Of a stretch of DNA of 64,000 bases, positions 23,649 to 35,421 are shown one piece after another; position 1 is the stretch's first letter, and each line of letters begins with the position of its first letter. The translations under genes were made by a program, and so were the position numbers. The notes under the pieces were generated by a model, which did no database searches, was not told the origin of the DNA, and saw only the letters and a program-made list of their open reading frames with translations. The stretch is from Costus lasius (Eukaryota > Streptophyta > Magnoliopsida > Zingiberales > Costaceae): NCBI GenBank assembly GCA_027563935.2, contig JANVAS020000222.1, positions 5,456,001 to 5,520,000 of the forward strand, given 5' to 3'.

Positions 23649-26043
23649 ACATGGAGTCCATCTCGGCGCGCATAGCCTCAAGCCATCTCGCTGAGTCCGG
23701 TCCACTGACCGCATCCGCATAGGTAAGGGGTTCATCATTATCAATGATGTAGACTCCGTCATAGCGCTCAGGCTGTCGACGAATCCTTCCCGATCTTCGC
23801 GGTTCCCGTGATATCTGAGCCTCAGGTTGTTCAGTAACCTGTTCTACCAGCTCAGGCTCATCCAACTGTACTTGACCACTTTGTCCTTCCTCTGGATTCT
23901 CATCCAGCTTTATTTCTCTCCCACTGGCCTCTTGCAGAAGAAACTCCTTCTCAAGGAATATGGCCGTCCGAGCAACAAATACCTTGTTCTCTCTGGGATC
24001 GTAGAAATAATAACCCTTAGTTTCCTTAGGGTATCCGACAAAGATGCATTTCTCAGATCTGCTCTCCAGTTTCCCAGAGGCGAGCTTTTTGACATAAGCC
24101 TCGCATCCCCAGATCTTTATAAATGTCAAGCTTGGCTGTTTTCCAAACCATAACTCATATGGAGTCTTTGAAACTGCCTTGGATGGCACTCGGTTTAGTA
24201 CTTTTGCAGCTGTTTCCAGTGCAAAACCCCAAAAGGAGTAAGGAAGAGTAGCCTGACTCATCATAGAACGAACCATATCAAGTAACGTTCTATTCCTCCT
24301 CTCGGACACACCATTCCATTGCGGTGTTCCTGGCGGAGTGAGCTGTGAGATAATCCCACACTCCTTCATATAGTCAGTAAACTCTCGACTTAGGTATTCT
24401 CCACCTCGATCAGTACGAAGTGCCTTGATATTTCGGCCTAGCTAATTCTGTACTTCATTTTTGAACTCTTTGAACTTGTCAAAAGATTCACTTTTATGTC
24501 TCATAAGATAGACATACCCATATCTACTGAAATCATCAGTAAAGGTAATGAAGTACTGATAGCCACCTCTGGCATGTTTACTAAATGGCCCACACACATC
24601 ACTGTGTATAAGGTCAAGTAAACCTGAAGCCCTTTGACCTTTGTTAGGAAAAGGTGACTTCGTCATTTTACCCATTAAACAAGCTTTGCATGTATCAATC
24701 TCCTCATAGGAGAATGATCCCAGCAGTCCATGATCATGCAACTGCTTAATGCGCTTCTTGTTAATATGGCCTAAACGACTATGCCATAGCAAGGTGCTTT
24801 CATCAGCATTCTTGGCTTTCTTATTATCAATTTGCTGTATAGAACATTCCATGTCCAACATGAATAACCCATTGTTAATTGAACCAGTAGCATAAACAAT
24901 ATTATCATAAGATAAAACACACTTTGAAATATTGCATTCAAAGGAAAACCCTTTCCTGGCAAGAGCAGGAATAGAGATAATATTTTTAGTAATACTGGGA
25001 ACAAAGTAACAATTGTTTAGTTCCAATACAAGTCCAGATGGCAAAGAGATGAAATAGTCTCCTACAGCAACAGCAGCAACCCGTGCCCCGTTTCCAACTC
25101 GTAGGTCCACCTCATGCTGTCCCACCTGTCTTCTTCTCTTGAGTTCCTATACATTTGAACAAATGTGAACTCCACATGCAGTGTCTAACACCCATGAAAC
25201 AGAAGAAGAAGAAATCATGACTTCCGTCACGTAAATACCCAAGCCAGAAGGAATGCTTCCCCTGTTGACTCCTTGGAGCGCTTTACAGTCCTTTTTCCAG
25301 TGACCTGGTTGGCCACAATGGAAACATCTGTATTCCTTTGACCGCTTCAGCTTTTGCTTCAGAGCCTTGTTGTAGTTCTTGACTGGGGCTTTGCCCTTCT
25401 TCCCCTTCTTCTTGTTCCTTGAAGGAAACATCAAGACAGAGGTTGAAGGCTTTCCCTTCAGAGTCTCCTCAGTAGTCAAGAGCATGTTCAGCAGCTCTGC
25501 CGGAGTACAGTCGATTTTGTTCATATTAAAGTTAATGATGAACGCATCGAAAGAGGCCGGGAGAGACTGCAGAATAATGTCTACAGCAAGCTCCTGATTG
25601 ATGGTATGTCCCAGTTTCTCTAGAGACTCCTTGTACCCAATCATCTTGAGCACATGAGCTCCCACTGGACTCCCTTCAGCCAGTTTGCTCTGAAAGAAAA
25701 GTTTTGTCAGATTATAGCGTTCAGTCCTCGCCTGTGCAGCATACAACAGCTTGAGGTTCGCTATAATATCAATAGCCGACATATCCTCATGCTGACGCTG
25801 CAGCTGTGGCGTCATCGACGCAAGCATCAGGCAAGCGACATCAATGCTATCATTGACATGCTTTTCATAAGCTTCACGAACCGCCCTTGCGGCGTTCGGA
25901 GCGGGTTGAGGCGGTATCGCCGTCTCGAGGACATACAGTTTCCTCTCTGCCTTAAGAACGATCTTAAGGTGTCCGTACCAGTCTGAGAAGTTCGGCCCAG
26001 CAAACTTCTCGCGTTCCAGTAGGGATCGCACATTGAAATTCGT
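23649..26043 (-). pseudogene. Copia E gag, protease, integrase half
   Basis: Family gag-pol upstream of the solo LTR: gag, CCHC knuckle, protease, HHCC zinc domain, DDE integrase core and the start of the hinge to RT. Lesions: start ATG changed to ACG (26041-26043), TAG for CAG at 25147-25149 (after ...HICSNV), and TAG for CAG at 24442-24444 (in the family Val-Gln-Asn-Gln stretch before the second integrase Asp). All three frame segments are otherwise collinear with the intact copy. Confidence 0.92.
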
Positions 26044-27958
26044 GGTGTTCGTTGCTGCAGGTATCTACAACAATGCAAGAACAGCAAGGTCAGTATCAAT
26101 GTAAGAATCAATCCAGGACTTAAAGAAGATTCTTTTCTCACTATTTTATCTGGCTGAAAAATCCAGCAAAACAGCCCGAAAGAGTAGAACCCTTTTAGTG
26201 AGATGGGATCCAGATTTCATACTTGGTCTCCGCGTCCCGCTCAGGCGAGATAAGATGCACAGAGAGTACAAGCACTAATCTCTGGTAGGCTGTCCCAGCC
26301 AATCGCCAACCCGTGCGATTCCCCTTCATCTGGGCAATCCAGCAGACTGTGCCAACTGAGTTGGTACAACACAGTCTCTGACCCCACAGATGGCTGCCTC
26401 CATGTGCTACCATATGCGCCACATATGTAGCCTACATGGTCAAGCTGACCCGACCTACTCCCTGGACCACCACGTGCTATGCTGAGCAACGAGAAGCGAT
26501 AAATCCCTTCTCTGTAACACGCAGGTGTAATCACGCACCGTCTGAAGATAGATGGACATGCCCACTGAGTGGGTACAACACGGCTCCAACGATAATCAGA
26601 ACAGTGAGGTTTCGCGTCAGAAGGCTTAGGAGCTTGATATTTTTAGTGTTGGATTTTAACGGTCTTTTATCTTGTTCACTATCATGCAATTCCTATGGTG
26701 ATAGCAGAAGATAAATAAATCATGCTGTTCTACTTATTTAAACAACAATAAAAGAAAGCATGGATCTTATGTGGTAAAAGCCCATAGCCTAAGTAAGACC
26801 TTAATTAACTTAAGTCTTCACTTGCTTTTCTTCATGGGTCTTTTGCTGCTCATCTGGCCCAAACCAGGGCCCAAGCGCCATCTGCAGCTCAGGTGCGCCT
26901 ACCAGGGAAAATGCGCCTGGTCCCAGAGTCGAACCCTGGACCTCCTTCCTGGTCTAGCCACTGCTGCAAGCGCCTCTGCCAAGTGTACTCTGTGCTCTTG
27001 TCTGATTAACTTACAAATTAATCTATCTAGACAAGATTGACACGCAGGTCAATTACATTTTATAAATTAAATAATATGTGATGCGCAGATCACAATAACT
27101 ATTAATTTACATTTAAGTTCCAGGCACGCAGGCCCCAGCACAGCACACAATTAAACGGGCAGCCCACATAAGATGAAATAAACAAGCAAATGGCATCAAA
27201 TATCATGTGATCCAATCAGGAAAATAAAATTTTGAAAAACCACATTGGCATCAATTTTAATTTCCTTATTTGCCCTGCTGCCTTACAACGGTCCATTAAT
27301 AGGGATCCACTCATCAATCTAGTCAGATCCATTGTCCTTGCATGCACCAAGTCCTAACTGACTTGAGTCGACCAAATGGTCAACCATGCATGCGCCTAGG
27401 GCTGAACGACCACAATGAGGTCTGGCAGGCGGGTGTGACCCCGGGCCTAACTCATGTGCGTTCATAGGGTGTCTCAACCAGACATCGCTACACGCCGTCT
27501 GCAGTCGACCTATAGCCACCTCAGGCTTGCGCCAAGGTGCTATCTGGTCGACCCATCTAGGCTGTTAGATAGTCTGATCAGACTGTTTGGATCTATTTAG
27601 AAGATGACTTCAACCCTAATAACCCGTCTAAGGGTTTAAAGCAGGCGCTAGTTAGATCTAATGTGAGTCGCGCAAGAGTTTTGTTTTTTCAGAAAAACCA
27701 AAGCATGCGCCAACTAAAGGAAACAAATATTGAGTTTCGACATGCAAAAAGTATCATGTAAACTTTCGCATAAACTATAGATCTAACCCATAAGCGCAAC
27801 CAAAGAAGCATCATTCATGCGCCACAAATGACTAAACATGCGACAAGACAAGCATGTAAAATTTTCGCATGAAGATAACCCTAGGTCTATTCAGCTTGCG
27901 CAAACATGGATCACAATACATAACATAAAGCAATCATATGAATAATGCATCAAACATG
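26044..27958 (-). other. 5' leader of copia E
   Basis: Family leader, near-identical to D's. It contains the TCA-loop hairpins and the tRNA-like segment (26925-26935 and 26958-26968). No gene supported. Confidence 0.75.
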
Positions 27959-27970
27959 GCTCTGATACCA
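27959..27970 (-). other. Primer binding site, copia E
   Basis: Minus strand TGGTATCAGAGC, two bases from LTR 27973-29639. Confidence 0.88.
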
Positions 27971-27972
27971 AT

Positions 27973-29639
27973 TGAGAGTCCCCTAAATCTAAGGGGGGCG
28001 AAACCCTAAAGTGGCGCAAACATAATATGGGCAGCGGATGCTAGGGTTTCATAGGATCGAAAACATGTCACATGATTAACTTTTAACAACATGTATTCAT
28101 GATAAGAATTCATACCATAGCCATCTCTGGATGGCGCCTTGGAAGCAAAAACGCAAATGCCTTTTTCTCCAAAGATGACGCACACAATGAGAAGGCGACT
28201 ACTTCCTTGGCGACTTTGTGCTAGCAAATCTTCAAGGAGTCCTTCGTATGGAGGATATGAGATCTCTTGCGGCTAGGTCGATGAAGCTCTTGCACCCCTC
28301 TTTTCGTGTATCCTTGTCACCACACGAGAGCGAGAGCCATAAAGAGGCGACGAGTGCAACGTTCTCATTGAACGTGGGAGCGTGGCTTCTAAAAATAGCA
28401 AGCCAAAAACTCGCCTCATACTCTCATGCGATCATGCGTTCACTTCAAGTGAACCAATCGCTCCTCTTTGAACCGAGCCATGGTTCAATTGCATTTGGTT
28501 CAAAGACCAAATCAAACCAGCCCAAGCCTTTAGTCCAGATCAAATTAAACCCCTAAGGCTTAAGATCTGACCGTTGATCTCTTGATGCTCTTGATCTCAC
28601 CAATCTAGCATCAATTCTCTCAATCGAAGCTTACCGATCTCAAGCCCTAATCAATCAAACATGATCAGACCAGATCTCACTTTCAATCAGAGATTAAATC
28701 CCTTTAAAACTGAATCCAAACAATTCATTCCACACGATCTGACTTAAGTAAGCCATATCATCAAATTGTGCGACCCTAAGGGTTTTCTTTAAATGTCGGT
28801 AACGATAACTTACGTTATCACGATCAGTGAGGGGTATCTAGCAACACATCACTGTCTCCCGATATAAAGAAAAGAGTCTTCCAAGACTACACCCAAAACA
28901 CAGCACAAGTGTGAATCCAACTCACAAGGCATACATGCTTCCTCTGCCACTGGATGTTCTTTATTGGACAAGCCTGTCAAGCTCGTAACTCCAATATGAT
29001 GAGCATGATTAGATCAGATGAACACAGTCATCTGGGTATGGCCATACACTTTCTCAATCATCTCATTCAGGGGGCCCCTTTAGAACATCACACTCCAATT
29101 AAGGAGACGGCATTCCTATATCTATCACTAGTGCCCTAACATGACTCAAGCTCACCATCCAAGATAGTCTATAATCATTATGTTTCAAATGATATTAAAC
29201 TACCTCAAAACAATGACAATCATCATTTAGAAACACAAGTGATCTCAAGTCAAAGGAAATGTGCCACTTGTACACATACAAGGATTATTCACATTGTGAC
29301 AAGCAATTGAATATCCTAGTAGGGTCTGTCCAGTACATCCAATGTACCCATGAGTCTACATCTTATTCCATGCTCGAAGCATCCTATAAGATTAGAACAC
29401 ATATTAGTCTCAATCATATCAAGGCTGTCTCATGTTCACCAAGATATATCGACTAAGGACTTTACTGCATGTCAGCCCAGCTGAACAGCATTTGAGACAT
29501 TATTCAGAAGTACACTTATTACAGCAGACAAGGTAACAACCTGAATAACAACCATTGCCTTTATAAACTAAAAAGTTTATACATGATACTGTTACTATCC
29601 CAAGGCCTCAAACATTAGCCTTAAGGGCATACCCCAACA
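27973..29639 (-). repeat. LTR shared by E (5') and F (3'), 1667 bp
   Basis: Near-identical to 18772-20438. Beyond its start at 29639 lies the polypurine tract and RNase H end of another copy (F), showing a third unit of the array. Terminal hairpin at 27980-27996. Confidence 0.92.
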
Positions 29640-29895
29640 ATCTCCCACTTGCACTTAATCTAATGGTTGAGAAATCTCAAACCCATATTATTACAGTGCT
29701 TCTCATGCTTCTGCTGCGCCAGAGGCTTGGTAAGCGGGTCTGCTAGATTGTCATCTGTATGAACCTTGCAGACTTTGATCTCGCCACGATCTATGACCTC
29801 CCTGATCAAGTGAAACCGTCTCTGTATGTGCTTGGACTTCTGGTGCGACCGTGGTTCCTTTGCTTGTGCAATTGCTCCAGTGTTATCACAGAAGA
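29640..29895 (-). pseudogene. Copia F: RNase H C-terminal remnant
   Basis: Polypurine tract plus about 79 codons of the RNase H end (CDNTGAIAQAKEP to the terminator), matching 20439-20694 of E. It stops abruptly at 29895, where sequence switches to the 3' end of an Athila-like element. It is the broken third unit of the D/E/F array. Confidence 0.9.
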
Positions 29896-30119
29896 AACCG
29901 TCTCTAGTTAGAATCAACATGAATTATGGTACCGTATTAAAATTACGATAGTGCCATATTTTTTTAAAAAAATGCTAAAAATCTTTAAAAATTGCCAAAA
30001 ATGAGAAAAAGAAGAATTAACCCTAAACAAAACAAATTAAGACAAAAACTAACCAAAAACAAAGGAAAAAGAAAAAATTTGCTTGGGTTGCCTCCCAAGA
30101 AGCGCTAATTTAATGGTCG
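29896..30119 (-). other. Athila-like 3' untranslated segment
   Basis: AT-rich sequence after the integrase stop. It contains a 6-bp hairpin CTTGGG/CCCAAG (30082-30099) and a TTACGG-type palindrome remnant near 29933-29970. Both are also found in the pol-less element around 55457-55474 and 55180-55360, linking the two families. Confidence 0.7.
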
Positions 30120-31392
30120 TTAGCTTGACCTTTCTGCACTCAGATTTGTTCCTAGTTCATCAAGTAGATAATTTTCTCCTTCTTCGATCTGCTCTTCATG
30201 ATAGTAGTGTTTCAATCTTTGTCCATTAACCTTGAACACTCCTTTCTCTTCACTCCATATATCGACGGCTCCGTATGGATATGTCTTCTTAACCTGAAAA
30301 GGTCCAGACCATCGAGACTTAAGTTTAATAGGGAAAAGCCTCAATCTAGAATTAAACAAAAGAACGAAGTCACCTGGTTGAAATTCCTTTCTGAGTATGT
30401 GTCGATCATGCCATCTCTTAAGATCTTTGCACTTTCATAAGCAGAGAGCCTAATCTCATCAAGCTCACTCAGTTGCAATTTTCTCTTTTCACTTGTGCTC
30501 TTTAAGTCAAAATTCAATGCTCTAATTGCCCAGAACGCTTTATGCTCGAGCCCTACAGGAAGGTGACATGATTTACCATAAATCAATTGAAAAGGTGACA
30601 TACCTATTGGTGTTTTGAAAGTAGTTCGGTATGCCCAAAGTGCATCATCAAGCTTGAAAGCCCAGTCCTTCCTTGTTCTTGACACTGTTTTTTCCAATAT
30701 CCCTTTAATTTCTCTTTTAGATATTTCCACTTGTCCACTTGTTTGGGGATGGTAAGGTGTTGCTACTCTGTGATTCACCCTATATTTTCTAAGCTAAGCT
30801 GAAAATTTGTGTTCGATAAAGTGGGATCCTCCATCACTAATTACAACTCGTGGTACTCCAAAGCGTGGAAAGATAATTCTTTTAAACAATTTTACCACAA
30901 CTCTAGAATCATTAGTAGGAGAAGCAATGACTTCTACACACTTGGAAACATAATCTACTACCACAAGTATATATTTATTTCCTCTAGATGATGGAAATGG
31001 TCCCATAAAATCAATCCCCCATACATCAAAAATTTCAACTTCAAGTATGGTGGACAATGGCATTTCATTCCTTCTATTGATGTTCCCCATCCTTTGACAA
31101 TTATCACTAGACATTATAAAATTTTTTGCATCCTTAAATAAGGATGCCCAATAAAATCTAGATTGTAGCACCTTAAAAACAGTCTTCTCAGTACTAGCGT
31201 GCCCCCCATATGATGATCCGTGACACTGTAATAATATATCTTTGACTTCCTCTTCGGGGATACATCTTCTAAATATGCCATCTGCACATCTCCTAAATAC
31301 ATAAGGCTCATCCCAAAAATAATGCTTAACATCAACTAAAAATCTTTTCTTGCCTTGGTAACTCAAATCAATAGGAAAGATATTAGCAACAA
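30120..31392 (-). pseudogene. Gypsy integrase (Athila-like), broken
   Basis: Integrase of Ty3/gypsy type. The N-terminal zinc domain is degraded: HGSSYGGH is present, but the first Cys of the usual CxxC pair is Ser (SSDNCQR). The core shows [17 protein letters not shown] and [11 protein letters not shown], the expected Asp, Asp and Glu. An in-frame TAG (30794-30796) splits the core, and a frameshift near 30430 precedes the C-terminal segment (30120-30359, [11 protein letters not shown]). No chromodomain is seen. At 31392 it is interrupted by the element at 31393 and resumes at 37836, with the duplicated AACAA as the seam. Confidence 0.9.
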
Positions 31393-33464
31393 TGATGGAG
31401 GCAGGGATCACAGGCCAAGAAGCTACAAGTGGAGTCTACGAGTACCCTAGTCAAAGGTCTGGAGGGTCACGAATAAGCTAGCAAGCTCAATGTCTAAAGC
31501 TAGCACAATAATTGGAAAAGAATTACCTCAAGCACTCCAAGAGATATTCAACCAAGCTCATTTACCAAATAAGAAGATGTTGCAAATAAGCCAATCGCTT
31601 CAAATCAAGCCAATCAAGGGATCTCATCAATCTAACGTTCATATGAAGATGCTGCATGTGTGCCATCCCAGCTACATCAAGATGCGTCTGCTCCAAATCA
31701 ACAAATCGAGGCCAAGTCAACGCCAAGCTTCACGCAGTAGCCAGCCAACAAAGGAAATATCAACGTCCCTTTTTCATAATGTTCATCTTCAACGCTGGAA
31801 CCTTGCAATGCTCGCAGCCAACAAAGGAAACTCCTCCAACGTCTATCTACTGCAATCAAAGAAGGAAGCTGCAACGTCTCTTTAACTCTCGCCTACAACG
31901 TCTCCAAACCTCTGCTTATATGTATCTCTCGCATAAACTATTGTAACAGACAAGAGTTTTGAAATTGAATCGTATGAAGTAGTTTTCTAGTATCTTCCTC
32001 TTCTATCGGATGTGCTCCTCCTTCTCCTTCTAGGGCCGAGCCCCTTCCTCCTCTCTTCTCCTCTCCTCCATTCTCTTCTTCCTCACAAGTTCAATCTTCC
32101 AGCCGCAACAGTTCAAGATTTTCAGAATTTTCCGAGTTCGCCGCCGACGATCCACTGGCCAGATCTCCATGAGAGTTTGGCCACCACTCCCCCTCCCCAA
32201 GACGAAGCCATAGCCACCGGCATCCATCCATCTGACTCTTCGATCACCGGAATCGAACTTTCTTTCGAATCCTCTGTTCTCGCTAGCCTTCCGTCCCACT
32301 TCCGCCTTTCATCGCCGTCCGCCTCCGACCGGCCACCGCATGACCCGAAACTCCGGCCACCTCTTCGCCATCACCACAGCAACCTCCAGTTGTAGCAGGT
32401 TTGGCGTTCGTTCATCAACCGATGAACGGCGACAACCCCTGCTCCACTAGCACTGCTTCCCCTGTTCCTCGTCAAATACCCTATTTTTGGGAAATCCCCT
32501 GCTTCCGTTTCGCCGACGACTTCACTCAGCACTCCAGCACCGCTTACAACCTATTGGTCGCATTCCAAACCACTAGCAACACACTCTGCATCGTCTCCCT
32601 TTCTCCAGACGAAGAACGAAATCAAGGAATCCGGATTCCTTGAACCCAGACTCGTCAGCCATTTGCGGCAGCAGCACGATCCTGCCCATCGCCCCATCAT
32701 TTCTCGTCGGTGCTCTGACACCGTCAACACCCTCTCATCCTTCCCTTGTCTCCAACGCCGTCCCCGAACTTCTCATGCCCTGCCGTCGTTGATCGGCGCA
32801 TGCTTTCGCCTGCTGCTTCCAGATTCCCTCTTCTTCTTTTCTGTTGCAAGTTTTTGCTGTTCTTAATAATAATCTGATTAAGCTTGTTCTCGCAGGTACT
32901 GTAAGCAATCAGTGTAACAAAATACTTGAACTTTGGCACGATTAGAATGATCAAGTCTTGTTCTATCATATGGACCAGTTGGACTGAATCCAGATTCCAC
33001 AGATCAACCGAGGATACCATGCAACTTTTGAATAATGATACGATTCTGCACAAATTCTGCAACTATTTGTTCGGTTAGCTTTTTTTTATTTGCAGGTATT
33101 TAAGTCTTCGGCAGAGCACAAATTTCCAAACTCGACATGGTCAAGATGAATGCATCTTTTTCTACCTCTCGGAATAGAAGATATCTTACTCGCATGAAAG
33201 ATCCGGAATCCCAAATTTTGATTGATTCATAAGAACTAATTTAGTTCTACAATGTGGTTCATTTAGTTTGAATATTGGATAATTGGAACCCATTATTTGA
33301 CAGGGTTACTTTTCTTAACTTATTATTTCTATAGTCCTGAAATTCTGGTTGCTTTATGAATTTTTGATGAATAAATAAATTAATTTTTTAATTGGTAGTA
33401 TTTTAATTAGTAAAATTTCATGTTCTTAATTAGTAGCATTGTCACACGCTTCCGTCCTACATCA
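31393..33464 (+). repeat. 5' LTR of gag-only element (2072 bp)
   Basis: Starts TGATGGAGGC, ends CCTACATCA. An internal ~850-bp stretch (about 32000-32860) is markedly more GC- and CpG-rich than the surroundings and is followed by two pyrimidine-rich AG sites (near 32896 and 33097) resembling 3' splice sites. ORFs of 131 and 127 codons are open in both LTRs, but their differences are largely amino-acid changing, so they do not look constrained. Confidence 0.93.
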
Positions 33465-33467
33465 GTT

Positions 33468-33479
33468 TGGTATCAGAGC
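33468..33479 (+). other. Primer binding site of gag-only element
   Basis: TGGTATCAGAGC three bases after the 5' LTR, complementary to initiator Met tRNA. It differs from the Asp-tRNA-type site of the Athila-like relatives in this window, so this element's partner is likely another gypsy lineage. Confidence 0.9.
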
Positions 33480-33873
33480 AGGTTTGTGGGCAACTCTTGT
33501 CTGCCCACCTGATCTTTGCTTTGCTCATTGCATTAAAAAAAAATTACATGCTTTCATGTTTCTTGTATTTAGTTTGCATGTTAGTTAAGTAATTGCTGTT
33601 TATTTCCTTAAAAAAAAAAAATCTGTCCTTGTTTTTGCTTTGTGATTCATGCTTAGTTGTTTGCACACTATTTTCTAGTTGCAGTTTGTTTGCATTGAAA
33701 AAAAAAAGAAAAAAAAAAAGAAAAGAAAACTTATTATGTGTTTTCATCTTTATTGCTTTTGCATGCTAGTTTGTTTTATCTCAGATATATCTTTTCATAC
33801 TAGCTGAAATCATTTTTGAAATCTTAAGGAGCTCTATTTTTCAAAAGGTTATATTGTGTTTTCAAAACATCTC
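33480..33873 (+). other. Leader of gag-only element
   Basis: About 390 bp, T-rich, with several long A or T runs on the plus strand (33535-33545, 33609-33621, 33697-33728). No coding potential. It separates the primer site from the gag ATG. Confidence 0.7.
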
Positions 33874-35421
33874 ATGGCCACTAGACTCCAACCCCCTATC
33901 TTTAGTGGTTCTCTTAACCCTAAGGATTTTAATGATTGGTCAACAAAACTTGAGCATTATTTCCATTTTACTGTCATGCCTGAACATTGCAAAGTGAGAT
34001 TCACCAAGTTACTTTTACAAGAATCTGCTAGATATTACTGGACCACTGTTGAACAAACCTTGGAAAGAGACAATATGGTACCCATTGAGAGATGGGATGA
34101 CATGCTTCATAAACTTAGGGAAAAATATGATCCTTCCTCTCTTCCTGAAAGACTTCTTACACAAGAGAACATGACTGTAGCTGAATACATTCTAAAGTTT
34201 AAGACCCTCAACCATAGGAGTAGAGCTAGAGAACATCCTTGGGTTGTGCGTAACCGTTTTATAGATGGTCTTAACTTTGAGATTAAGAGAGGTCTCACAT
34301 ACTACCCCATACACACAATAGAAGAAGCTTTCCAAATAGCTAGTATGGTAGAACAACATATTAAGGCAACATATAGGAAAGGACTTGACCAACCTAGAAC
34401 ACAAAGCCAACCACTCCAACGAAAACTTGCTCAAACCTCAGAGTCTACATTAGAGACTAAAACAAGTCCAGAGGTGACATGTGAAACTCAAGAGGAAAAC
34501 CACAGCCAATACCTAGAGAGACTCCCAACATATAGGATCACCCTTAGGAATGATTTTTTCCATACCGACATCAAAATGAAGGATAAGATGTGTAAGGTAG
34601 CCATAGATGAATCCATAGGCTTCAACTTTATAACCCCTAGTGCCATTGATAGATTTGGCCTTACCACTGAGCCTAACCCAGACCCTTACACCATTAGTAG
34701 GGATGATGGAACCAAAACCTTAGTGAACCATATGTGCTTAGTTCCTATTTTGTTAGGTACCCTTCTACTAGAAGTTTGGTGTTATGTCTTACCCTTAGAA
34801 GGTACATACCATGTCCACCTAGGAGAACCTTGGTTATATGATGTCAATGGGTATTACCAAAGGCAAGATGATTCATATGTATTAAGGTGCCAAAACCCAA
34901 AGATTAAGATCAAGAGGTCCAAACCTAAAACCCCTAAGGTACCTACTCCCTCAAACTCTCAAGAGACTATACAAACCTTAGAGTCTACCATGGGAACTAA
35001 AACAAGTCCAGCTAACACATGTGAAACTCAAGGGGCAAACCATGTTGAACCCAACCCTCAGGTGGAGCCCATATCGATTTTAGGGCCCATACCCACAGGT
35101 CCTGAACTTGATTCTAGCATTCGAGCTAAAGAACACATAGTTGACTTGTCTGAGAGTCATACTACCCCTAAGTTGCCCATAGAGACTATTGTAGACTTGT
35201 CTCAATTTAAGAGTGAAATAGAACCTTCACAATTACCTTCAATTCTAGGGCCCATACCCACAGGTTTCCAAGCCCAAAATTGCACTACTATTAGAGAACC
35301 TAAAGTTGAACCCAAACCATTAGGTCTTCTTGAACCACAGTTTGAACCTAAACTAGAGCATTTTGAACTTGACCTAGATCCTATTCCTCAGCCTTTAGGA
35401 CAGGACAACACCTTGAGTTAG
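33874..35421 (+). CDS. Gag with inactive-looking retropepsin-like domain
   Basis: 515 residues from the first ATG (MATRLQPPIFSG), uninterrupted to TAG. Residues ~5-170 resemble the Ty3/gypsy retrotransposon gag domain (ARYYWTTVE, LREKYDPSSLPERLL). No CCHC knuckle is visible. Residues ~220-345 follow the pattern of a gypsy protease (FNFITPSAIDRFGL ... HLGEPWLYD), but the catalytic triad reads Asp245-Glu-Ser where DTG or DSG is expected, so it is probably not an active protease. The last ~170 residues are Pro/Glu/Thr-rich and carry repeats, for example SILGPIPTG twice and a KTSP-CETQ block twice. It would supply the capsid in the cytoplasm; all enzymes are absent. That the ORF stays open in an insertion with 2.3% diverged LTRs suggests recent use. 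Confidence 0.85.
   Translation: MATRLQPPIFSGSLNPKDFNDWSTKLEHYFHFTVMPEHCKVRFTKLLLQESARYYWTTVEQTLERDNMVPIERWDDMLHKLREKYDPSSLPERLLTQENMTVAEYILKFKTLNHRSRAREHPWVVRNRFIDGLNFEIKRGLTYYPIHTIEEAFQIASMVEQHIKATYRKGLDQPRTQSQPLQRKLAQTSESTLETKTSPEVTCETQEENHSQYLERLPTYRITLRNDFFHTDIKMKDKMCKVAIDESIGFNFITPSAIDRFGLTTEPNPDPYTISRDDGTKTLVNHMCLVPILLGTLLLEVWCYVLPLEGTYHVHLGEPWLYDVNGYYQRQDDSYVLRCQNPKIKIKRSKPKTPKVPTPSNSQETIQTLESTMGTKTSPANTCETQGANHVEPNPQVEPISILGPIPTGPELDSSIRAKEHIVDLSESHTTPKLPIETIVDLSQFKSEIEPSQLPSILGPIPTGFQAQNCTTIREPKVEPKPLGLLEPQFEPKLEHFELDLDPIPQPLGQDNTLS

Larger units (their letters stand above)
18772..29639 (-). mobile_element. Copia E: full-length, decayed, with a solo LTR inside
   Basis: 5' LTR 27973-29639, primer site 27959-27970, leader 26044-27958, gag-pol 26043 to 20459 interrupted by a solo LTR (21949-23643), and 3' LTR 18772-20438. 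Both LTRs are 1667 bp with about ten differences by eye (0.6%). No TSD flanks it: left is the primer site of D, right is the polypurine tract of F, as expected for a unit inside an LTR-sharing tandem array. Confidence 0.9.
15945..29895 (-). repeat. Tandem duplication, period 9201 bp (about 1.5 units)
   Basis: 15945-20694 matches 25146-29895 at a constant offset of 9201, with about 30 substitutions by eye over 4.75 kb and no length change. The block spans gag fragment, leader, LTR, polypurine tract and RNase H end, so the repeat runs through element boundaries. This supports unequal recombination, not transposition. Confidence 0.9.

Noticed and set aside
1..29895. Regular large repeats considered as a CRISPR-like or satellite array
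   Set aside because: The repeats are 1.7-kb LTRs with gag, leader, primer sites and polypurine tracts; they are retrotransposon structures.
31490..32643. Three ORFs (131, 127 and 80 codons) in the LTR of the gag-only element, all open in both LTRs
   Set aside because: No recognisable domain. The differences between the LTR copies are mostly amino-acid changing and no indel occurs anywhere in the LTR, so openness in both is not evidence of selection.
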